Translations under genes and position numbers: made by a program | Shown here: positions 1 through 7,705 of the stretch, piece by piece | How the letters are laid out: each line of letters begins with the position of its first letter | Numbering within the stretch: position 1 is the stretch's first letter | Notes under the pieces: model-generated | What the model saw: the letters and a program-made list of their open reading frames with translations, nothing else | Database searches by the model: none | Told to the model about the DNA's origin: nothing | NCBI GenBank assembly: GCA_022575985.1 | Contig: JAKSXM010000132.1 | Span: 5,146,001-5,210,000, forward strand | Direction of reading: 5' to 3' | Source of the DNA: Anagrus nilaparvatae | Lineage: Eukaryota > Arthropoda > Insecta > Hymenoptera > Mymaridae | DNA: 64,000 nucleotides

Positions 1-2919
1 ACCTATGTTCGCAATTTTAAGAGACCAGATCTTTTTGTTACTTTTACTTGCAACCCTACATGGGAAGAAATTACTAGAGAATTATATCAAAATCAAAGAG
101 CTACAGACAGACACGATCTTATTGCTAGAGTTTTCAAAAAAAAATTAAATAAACTGATAGATGCGATTACAAAAGGAAAAGCATTTGGTGAAATTGATGC
201 ATTTATGTACTCCATTGAATGGCAAAAGCGCGGTTTGCCCCATGCTCATATTTTGGTATGGTTGAAAAATAAAATTAGGCCTGCAGATATAGACAGAATT
301 ATTACTGCAGAATTTCCGGATCCAAACACAGATCAAGACCTTTATGATTATGTAGTTAGGCATATGATTCACGGTCCATGTGGGGTTTATAATCCATCAT
401 CTCCATGCATGAAAGAGGGAAAATGCACAAAAAAATATCCTCGGAATATAATTAACGAAACGATAACCAGTGAAAACGGTTATCCATTATACAGACGCAG
501 AGGTCCAGATAATGGCGGTTTTACAGCAAATATACGAATAAGGAGACAAAATGAATTTACGGTTGACAATAAATGGATAGTACCCTATTCAAAATTTTTG
601 TGCAAAACGTTTAACGCTCATATAAATGTTGAGGTTTGCAATTCAGTAAGAGCCATTAAATACATATGTAAGTATATAAACAAAGGTAGTGATCAGGCAA
701 TATTTAATTTACAACATCAAGGTCAAAATGTTGATTTGTTAAACGAGGTGCAGCTGTATCAACATGGAAGATACATAAGCAGCAACGAGGCTGTCTGGAG
801 AATATTGGGATTTTCTTTGCACGAACGGTATCCAGCAGTTCAACATTTATCGATTCATCTGGAAAATGGTGAGAGGGTTTATTTCAACGAAGACAATTTA
901 CAAGAAAGAATGGAAAATCGACGTGACACAACTTTAACAGCTTTTTTTAAATTGTGTCAGAATGATCTTTTTGCAAAAACACTACTATACATAAATGTTC
1001 CTCGCTATTATTTTTGGAATAATGCTGCAAAGTTGTGGATTCCAAGAAAGAAAGGAAATGTAGTTGAAAATTGGCCACGAATTCGAGAGTTTTCTACATT
1101 AGGTCGCATGTACTCAGTACACTTACGAAATTACGAGTGCTTCTGTTTACGCTTGCTTTTGCACAATATAACAGGTCCAACAAGTTTTCAATACCTTAAA
1201 ACAATCAACGGTATAACTTTTGAAACTTTCCAAGAAACTTGCTTTCATTTAGGATTATTGGAAAATGATAACCATTGGGATTTAACAATGGAAGAAGCTG
1301 CATTATGCAGATCTGCACCTAAATTAAGACAATTGTTTTCCATAATAATGAGTAACTGTGATGTATCCAATCCAATGCAATTATGGGATAAATACAAAGA
1401 TGATTTATCAGAAGATATATTACACAGGCATCTTTTAAATACACGAAGAGCGGGACAAATTAATAATGAGCTTATATATAATGAAACCCTAAGCAAAATT
1501 GAAGCAAAGGTATTACAACTTTGTGGCAAACGTTTGAGGGAAATTGGCCTTCCAAGTCCAGATTACGTTGCTATAGAAAATCGAGAAATAATACAACATC
1601 TAAATTACGACACTATTGAATTAGGTTTATTCGTTAACAGGACAGTACCTACATTACTTCCAGAGCAAAGACAAGTTTACGACACAATCACAAATAGTAT
1701 TAACAACAACGAGGGAGGATTATTTTTTTTAGATGCTCCAGGAGGTACTGGAAAGACATTTTTATTAAATTTATTATTAGCTTCAGTAAGAAAAGATGAT
1801 CAAATAGCCTTAGGTGTTGCTTCTTCTGGTATTTCATCAACATTATTGGATGATGGACAAACAGCTTATTCATTATTAAAAATTCCCATAAATGTTCATC
1901 AAATTGATAACCCTGTTTGTAATATCAGTAAGTCGAGTAGCAGAGGTGAATTACTAAAACGTTGCAAGTTATTAGTTTGGGACGAATGCACGATGACCCA
2001 CAAACAGGCTATAGAAGCAGTAGATAGAACTCTTAAAGATATTAGGGATAATATGAATACAATGGGTGGACTTGTTGTGTTACTCGCGGGTGATTTTAGA
2101 CAAATCCTGCCGGTCGTGCAAAAAGGTACAGCTGCTGATGAATTAAATGCGTGTATTAAGTCATCCATCTTATGGCCACAAGTTATAAAGTTACAGCTTC
2201 GAACTAATCTTAGAGTAGCACTTAATAACGACAATTCAGCCAGAACGTTTTCCGAAAAACTATTACAGATCGGAGAGAATAGAATACCAAGTAACGAAGA
2301 CGGTTTCATTCCAGTTACACGAGATTTTTGCGTTCCAATGGATTCACTGCAAGATATTATTTCAAATGTTTATCCAGATTTAGAAAACAATTACTTGGAT
2401 GAAAATTGGTTGTGTGAAAGAGCTATTATGGCACCAACAAATGATACAGTCAACAACATAAATGATCAAATAACTGAAAAAATACCTGGAGCCATGGTTA
2501 CGTTTAAGTCAATTGATTCAGTTATCAATGCTGATGAGAGCACAACATACCCACAGGATTTCCTTAATTCGATTGAAGTATCAGGAATCCCTTTAGATGA
2601 GTTAAAGCTGAAAATAGGAATACCAATAATACTTATGCGTAATCTTGACCCACCAAGACTTTGCAATGGTACACGATTGCGTATTACACAGATTCAACAA
2701 TATATTATCACAGCAGTTATCATAATTGGGTGTGCAAAAGGTGAAGAAGTTATTCTTCCTCGAATACCAATTATACCTACTGATCTACCTTTTGAATTCA
2801 AAAGATTACAATACCCAATTAAACCAGCATTTTCTATAACTATAAACAAAGCTCAGGGTCAAACATTAAAACAATTTTGTTTATTTAATTTATTTCATAT
2901 TCTATTTTCATTTCAGTAG
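1..2919 (+). CDS. Helitron Rep/helicase transposase, 5'-partial, C-terminally truncated
   Basis: The frame is open from base 1, so the real start lies upstream; the ATG at 205 is internal. The N-terminal part is a Helitron-like Rep domain. The HUH motif is H-A-H at codons 81-83 (in GLPHAHIL) and the paired tyrosines are Y221 and Y225 (YICKY), the residues that nick and join DNA in rolling-circle transposition. A PIF1-type helicase follows: Walker A APGGTGKT (codons 579-586), Walker B WDEC (D661, E662), motif III LLAGDFRQILPV, and a late motif ITINKAQGQTL. The family normally continues into a motif of the type HGQLYVA.SR; here the frame leaves the family after GQTLK and stops 15 codons later, so the last helicase motif is absent. 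No internal stops or frameshifts occur in 972 codons. The copy was probably recently autonomous but is now defective at its C-terminus. Confidence 0.93.
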   Translation, partial: TYVRNFKRPDLFVTFTCNPTWEEITRELYQNQRATDRHDLIARVFKKKLNKLIDAITKGKAFGEIDAFMYSIEWQKRGLPHAHILVWLKNKIRPADIDRIITAEFPDPNTDQDLYDYVVRHMIHGPCGVYNPSSPCMKEGKCTKKYPRNIINETITSENGYPLYRRRGPDNGGFTANIRIRRQNEFTVDNKWIVPYSKFLCKTFNAHINVEVCNSVRAIKYICKYINKGSDQAIFNLQHQGQNVDLLNEVQLYQHGRYISSNEAVWRILGFSLHERYPAVQHLSIHLENGERVYFNEDNLQERMENRRDTTLTAFFKLCQNDLFAKTLLYINVPRYYFWNNAAKLWIPRKKGNVVENWPRIREFSTLGRMYSVHLRNYECFCLRLLLHNITGPTSFQYLKTINGITFETFQETCFHLGLLENDNHWDLTMEEAALCRSAPKLRQLFSIIMSNCDVSNPMQLWDKYKDDLSEDILHRHLLNTRRAGQINNELIYNETLSKIEAKVLQLCGKRLREIGLPSPDYVAIENREIIQHLNYDTIELGLFVNRTVPTLLPEQRQVYDTITNSINNNEGGLFFLDAPGGTGKTFLLNLLLASVRKDDQIALGVASSGISSTLLDDGQTAYSLLKIPINVHQIDNPVCNISKSSSRGELLKRCKLLVWDECTMTHKQAIEAVDRTLKDIRDNMNTMGGLVVLLAGDFRQILPVVQKGTAADELNACIKSSILWPQVIKLQLRTNLRVALNNDNSARTFSEKLLQIGENRIPSNEDGFIPVTRDFCVPMDSLQDIISNVYPDLENNYLDENWLCERAIMAPTNDTVNNINDQITEKIPGAMVTFKSIDSVINADESTTYPQDFLNSIEVSGIPLDELKLKIGIPIILMRNLDPPRLCNGTRLRITQIQQYIITAVIIIGCAKGEEVILPRIPIIPTDLPFEFKRLQYPIKPAFSITINKAQGQTLKQFCLFNLFHILFSFQ

Positions 2920-3053
2920 ATTTAATTTTACAATATACATATTTATAACATTTTTTTTATTTATGAAAATTAAAATAATCGCGCTTCAGGGGTCCAGGGG
3001 GCGAAGCCCCTTGGTGGCTGCCGGGGCGAGCGAAGCGAGCCGGAGGCAGCTAG
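2920..3053 (+). mobile_element. Helitron 3' terminal region with hairpins and CTAG end
   Basis: This lies directly downstream of the Rep/helicase frame and is sharply GC-rich. It contains a perfect stem GGGGC-GAA-GCCCC (2998-3010), then an arm pair GCTGCC (3017-3022) / GGCAGC (3045-3050). It ends in CTAG at 3050-3053 followed by T (3054). Helitrons end in CTRR next to a subterminal hairpin and insert between A and T, so this is a good candidate 3' end. The spacing from stem to terminus is not the textbook 10-12 nt for the first hairpin, so the exact terminus is inferred. Confidence 0.7.
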
Positions 3054-4103
3054 TATATATATATGTGCATTTGTGACGAAAATGCTTCGTATATATATAT
3101 TGCATTAATATGTATATATATATATATATGTGCATAAGTTTAAAATAAGCCGCCGCATACACACACACACAATAGACGACGGTTAAGAAAAAGAAGATTC
3201 CTACGGCGCAAGTATGTTGCGCCGGAAGAACGAGAGAAGAAAAGAGAAAAGATCAGAATGCGTGCAGCTAACAACAGGTGCTCACGCATACGAAAAGTAG
3301 AATCGTGACTCCGGATTTTTATAATTAATTTTTATTTGTTTTAATTGGACCAAAAGTCTCGTAAAGCAGTTCCGGTTCATATTCTAGTTAATTAATTAAT
3401 TAATTAATTAATTAATTAATTATCGACCGAAATATAAATAATAAAGCTTAAGTGTATACGCGCGAAGCAATAGCAAAAAGCTTCGCGAGAATAAGCCAAC
3501 GCCAGCCTCTTGAAATCAGTTAAGTAGCAGCCACAAAAAGGTACAAAAGCTTTGTACGCGACGTCGTGCCACCTGCAGAATTCAGCTATTCTAAGAGAAG
3601 CCATTCGACATACGAACGCCAGTAGCCACCGACGACGACTCCAAGACAAAAGACATCTACGAGAAGATCGCCGAACGATAATTTGAATAAGTGCTTCGGG
3701 CTCAATGTATGTGTGTGCGCGGCTCGGTTCTTATACTCATGTGTACATAAATAGTGTAAAATATATATATTGAAATTTAAGCCTCAGGGCAATTTTATTA
3801 ATTTAATAAATGATTTAGTTAAATATTTTCAAGCATTAAAATAAGTGTAGTTTATTAATAGTGCATGTTCATAACCTAAAATTCCGCCTTATTTTTACCC
3901 CTTAATTTAGAACTCCCCCTACCTGTCGAGGAGACTGTTTCTTGTGCAAGAGCTAGCCTAGTAACAAGGTAAGAGGTCAATCCCCCGAGTTATTATTATC
4001 ATTATAAGCGAATATTATAGGCACGTGTTCGCGGTTAAAAGGCGCTCTATAATAAATATATTAACACTTATACACACGCCTATGATATTTGCATTAATTA
4101 ATT
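3054..4103. other. Hairpin-rich noncoding DNA, LTR-like in character
   Basis: There is no coding frame that I believe. Visible features are (TA)n tracts at 3055-3130, a CA tract near 3161-3171, and a perfect tetranucleotide AATT repeat at 3387-3422. Three perfect hairpins follow one another: CGGCGCAA/TTGCGCCG (3204-3211/3217-3224), CGCGAAGC/GCTTCGCG (3461-3468/3480-3487) and GTACAAA/TTTGTAC (3541-3557). A TATAAATA-like box (3433-3440) precedes a GC-richer stretch, and AATAAA-like motifs occur later. That arrangement resembles a U3-R-U5 LTR, but I see neither a primer-binding site nor a matching second LTR, so the assignment is tentative. Confidence 0.3.
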
Positions 4104-4113
4104 AACCCCAAAT
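4104..4113. repeat. Target-site duplication, 5' copy
   Basis: The ten bases AACCCCAAAT here are repeated exactly at 11006-11015, immediately after the poly(A) tail of the LINE. The first two A's of the 3' copy cannot be told apart from the tail, so the certain duplication is CCCCAAAT plus adjoining A's. This fixes the 5' end of the LINE at about 4114. Confidence 0.85.
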
Positions 4114-5585
4114 GGGGTGGTTGGGAAATAAACCATTTTTTTGGTGAATACCCGACATGCTGGAATGAGATGGGTTGGCCCCATGGACTGGTAGGAGTTA
4201 CCTATGAACACGACGCTGTATAAGCTACAGACCACTTGTTTGGTCCTTTAGTGTCGATAACTCCAGGTGGGATTGAACAGCCTTCTCGTGGCTACCCTGT
4301 TGATGCGCATAATTGCACACGAATGTTCACCTACTCACCAAGGCTGAGGCTTGCACACGTCGTAACTGTGCGTCACTCAGCCGACGGCTCTTGGCTGAGA
4401 TCCTAAGTGGTTCTTTCAGTTACTAGTTATAGTTTCTTTTTTTTTACTCCACCTTACTCCTTTTTTTGGATGCCAGGTGGTATCACTTCTTGCCCGATGC
4501 CCTCGAACTCATTGTGAGGGGTGCGTTGTCTATGAGGACGTCTGCGAGTGGGGCATACATTTCCTCTAACTCGGATGTCTCTAAAGGCAGCTTTAATATT
4601 TTAATTTCTGCTATACACTAATGCTAAAGACATTAGTATATTGGTATGAAGAATGGCACGTATGGCTTGGGCTTCCCTGGAGCAGGGACCCACAGCAATG
4701 TCACCCTACCCTATATAGCTAGGACACCATTGCTGCTGGTTCCTTTGTGTCCGTGTCCTTCGCCTGCTGTCTGTTGGGGGGATTCAGAAAAAGCCACGAA
4801 AAGAGCTGAAAAGTTCGCTGGGATTGGCTGTATGTGTTTCTGTCTAAACAAAAAACTGTTTACTTTAAATGTGATACATATGTGTTGCAGCCAATAACTT
4901 TGGGACGTAAGGCTCGAAGTGGTGATTATCAGATAAACCCTGACAACTGTAGGTGCTGGGCACGGACATGACTGATCCTAGGATCCCTGTTTTGGTGAGC
5001 CCTGGGGCGCTTGCTTCATGACTAGTCAAAGATGCTTTTTTTTTTTTTTTTTTTTTTTTTTGTTCAGAGCTTCTTTGACTAGCCTAATAAAATTTAATCG
5101 AATTTTGTAGGTGTGTAGGCCTCGGGAGCAGATGTCTGGGTGGATGTCGCATTCTTTCTTGCAATGCAAATCGAATGCTGAAACGGCACGAGCTGTTTTT
5201 TACCTGGTGATCCATTGTAGAGGTAACTTATTACCTTTCTTTTATGTGCATCGCTGGGATCTTAGCCAATTGCTAAAAATGGCCTATGAGGACCCTGTTA
5301 ATACGACGGGTAAAATATCGTATTATGTCAGCAGACATCTAATCCGCAGGACTTGCAACGATCACCCCCCTGTGTCTTGCACTCAGGGTGAAGATTGCTG
5401 TGGGTCTGAATCCCCGGTCCTATTATCTCACCACTTTTTCCCATTTCATTACAGGTACACTAATTACAATAGTTCTTTACAGGTTTTTTCTTTTTTCCAG
5501 GTTATCACATCGCACAGAGGGTACCCTTACCCGCATTCATCCAAGGGCGCTTAGTCCAGCGACACAGGCTATTTTAACAATAAAT
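4114..5585 (+). promoter_or_regulatory. LINE 5'UTR / internal promoter region
   Basis: This is about 1.47 kb of moderate-GC sequence between the 5' duplication and the ORF1 ATG. LINEs of this type are transcribed from an internal promoter located here, which is inference for this copy. It contains a near-perfect stem (GACTAGTCAAAGAtGCT around 5020-5036 with AGCTTCTTTGACTAGCC around 5067-5083) whose loop is a T run of about 24 nt. Short open frames inside (for example 4646-4897 and 5111-5554) show no family resemblance and I do not call them genes. Confidence 0.6.
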
Positions 5586-7655
5586 ATGCAAAATGATAAA
5601 ACATGTATACCTCAGGTTGATAACTCACTTCAAGGAGTGATGAATTCAACTGTCGGTTCCGATCGGGTGAAAGCCCCGGTGGCCGGCACCGGTCCCATGG
5701 ATTCTGAGGGGGGCCAAAAATTTTGCATGGAGACGGATTTAACACCATTTTCCGTCCAGGGGGGACTTCAGGGGGAAGTCCAAGACATCGTTATGCTTGA
5801 ACATATTCAGCATCCACTAACTGCGCTAGGTGCAGGGAATACTGAAGAACCAAGTTATGCGGACAACCTCAAATATCTGCAGAACTTAGCATATGGCACT
5901 GGTAGTCTTGACACAGACCAGGCCTTTGATCAAGCAGTGGTCGAAAAACCCAATGCCTTCCTTCACCACATCTCTGTTTTGAAGGACGCTATACAGGCTT
6001 TGGAAAAACACCACAAGGATATGAAGGAAGCCCATGACAGCATGTCACAACACTGTACAACAAAACAGAAAAATTGCGGCATGCCAATTAAGAATGGAGT
6101 AAGCCTCTTCGGTAATGTGCTCGCCCAACTTGAGCTAATAACGAAGAGACTCAATGCAGAAACGCATGATATGGAGTCTGCTCTTAAAAAAGCAGCAAAT
6201 AAGCAGCAGGCAAAGAGGGTCCGATCGCCTTCCTCTGGAGATAATTCCCCAGAGTCAAACCAAGCGAGGAAAAGAATTCCTTTTAACCTTAGCAACTCTA
6301 GCAATACAGCTAAGTCTGAGGAGGAGCAGCAGAACAGCGCTCAGCTCCAGGAAGAGGAAAGAAGGAAAATGCTGCTTCAAGAAAACCAAAAGAAGGAGCA
6401 AGAGCAGAGGAAGAAGGAGAAAGCGCGCCTGGAACAGGAGGAAAAAGAGCGGCGACAAAAAGAGAAACTGTTTCAGAAACAAAAGAAGAAAGAAAGTCTG
6501 CTACAACTACTTCAAAAGCAGAAGCCGAAGCAGAATAAAGTGAAGCAGCCACCAAAAGAGAATCAACCTGCGGGGGGAGAACCTCCCAATAAGGAAGATG
6601 ACTCAAAGGTGGTACCTAGCAACAGCAAGGTGGACGGCCCACAGGATAGCTCCGGGGTCTCCTCCAACAGCAATGGAGATAGGGGCGCCCCTAGGCATAG
6701 ATCCACAAAGGAAAAGAAGCAGCAGAAGAAACTTAAAAGGCTGCAGCTTAAGCAGGGAAATAACCCTCCCGAAAAGACGGATCAGCCAACTAAGCTAACG
6801 CAAGTGGCTGACGGAAAAGAGCAACAAAGGCAGTCGCAACCCCCGAAGCTACCAGAAAACTGGCAGACTATGGGGAAAGGGAAGAATAAACCCAGAGCCA
6901 AGAAGACCCAACAGGCAAAGGAACCTGCCAATAAGGATAAAGTTCCTTCCAAGATGGGAAGGCGCAGGTTTAGAAAAAGGAAGGAAGCCTTCCAGATTAC
7001 CCCAGCGGCGGGTAAAACTTACGAGGAAACGCTTCTCGATTTAAAGAGAAACGTTAACCTCAAAGAATCTGGCACGAAGGTCCACCGCATCAGAAAAACT
7101 CAAAATGGCAGTGTCCTCATTGAGTTGGAGGCCATTGAGGACCGCCAAAAGCTGAGAGATGCAGTGGAGTCGGTAACGGGCCCTGAATCGAATGTTCGTG
7201 ATCTGATTCCAATGCTCAAGCTTGAAGTTCGAGACTTGGATGGAGTCACGAAGGAGCAGGAGATACAGGAGGCCGTTGCCAAGGCTATTGGCATGGAAAA
7301 TGGTGACCTACTTGAAGTCATCATTTTCAAAACGAAAGGGACAACCAGCCATATGGCCGTTGTTGACCTCCTGGAAGCAGACGCTCTACGCCTGGCTAAA
7401 AAGGGCAAAATCCAGATTGGCTGGGTGTCGAGTAGAGTGCGCCTTCGTGCAGACGTAAGGCGTTGCTACAAATGTCTGGGCTATGGCCATAGCCAGTATG
7501 TCTGCAAAGGCCTAGACAGAAGTAAGGCGTGTCTCAAGTGTGGCGAAGATGGCCATAAGAGAACAGAGTGCAGCAAGGAAAAGCCCGAGTGCTTCCTCTG
7601 CAAGACCAGAAAGGATAAGTGCTCCACGGAGCACTATCCTGGACAGGGAAACTGA
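5586..7655 (+). CDS. LINE ORF1, gag-like nucleic-acid-binding protein
   Basis: This is the RNA-binding protein that packages the element transcript. The frame is open from 5388, but the first ATG is at 5586 (MQNDKT), giving 689 residues; the upstream extension would need a GTG start. Layout: an N-terminal region without recognised domain, a highly charged Glu/Lys/Gln segment at residues 255-320 that looks like a coiled coil, a basic Lys/Gln-rich linker, then a globular region (EETLLDLKRNV onward) typical of insect LINE ORF1. The C-terminal zinc knuckles are CYKCLGYGHSQYVC (from residue 627), CLKCGEDGHKRTEC (from residue 649) and a degenerate third one starting CFLC. ORF2's frame opens upstream of the ORF1 stop (7619) but its first ATG lies 51 nt after it, so ORF2 is probably made by re-initiation or readthrough. 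The frame is intact. Confidence 0.88.
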   Translation: MQNDKTCIPQVDNSLQGVMNSTVGSDRVKAPVAGTGPMDSEGGQKFCMETDLTPFSVQGGLQGEVQDIVMLEHIQHPLTALGAGNTEEPSYADNLKYLQNLAYGTGSLDTDQAFDQAVVEKPNAFLHHISVLKDAIQALEKHHKDMKEAHDSMSQHCTTKQKNCGMPIKNGVSLFGNVLAQLELITKRLNAETHDMESALKKAANKQQAKRVRSPSSGDNSPESNQARKRIPFNLSNSSNTAKSEEEQQNSAQLQEEERRKMLLQENQKKEQEQRKKEKARLEQEEKERRQKEKLFQKQKKKESLLQLLQKQKPKQNKVKQPPKENQPAGGEPPNKEDDSKVVPSNSKVDGPQDSSGVSSNSNGDRGAPRHRSTKEKKQQKKLKRLQLKQGNNPPEKTDQPTKLTQVADGKEQQRQSQPPKLPENWQTMGKGKNKPRAKKTQQAKEPANKDKVPSKMGRRRFRKRKEAFQITPAAGKTYEETLLDLKRNVNLKESGTKVHRIRKTQNGSVLIELEAIEDRQKLRDAVESVTGPESNVRDLIPMLKLEVRDLDGVTKEQEIQEAVAKAIGMENGDLLEVIIFKTKGTTSHMAVVDLLEADALRLAKKGKIQIGWVSSRVRLRADVRRCYKCLGYGHSQYVCKGLDRSKACLKCGEDGHKRTECSKEKPECFLCKTRKDKCSTEHYPGQGN

Positions 7656-7705
7656 CCCAGTTACCGGGAGGCTCTGACTGTGGCGAGAAACAGGTGTCAT
7701 CGGAA

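Noticed and set aside
4646..5554. Open frames of 83 and 147 codons in the LINE 5'UTR
   Set aside because: No family resemblance, no conserved motif, and their position inside a LINE 5'UTR makes chance frames more likely.
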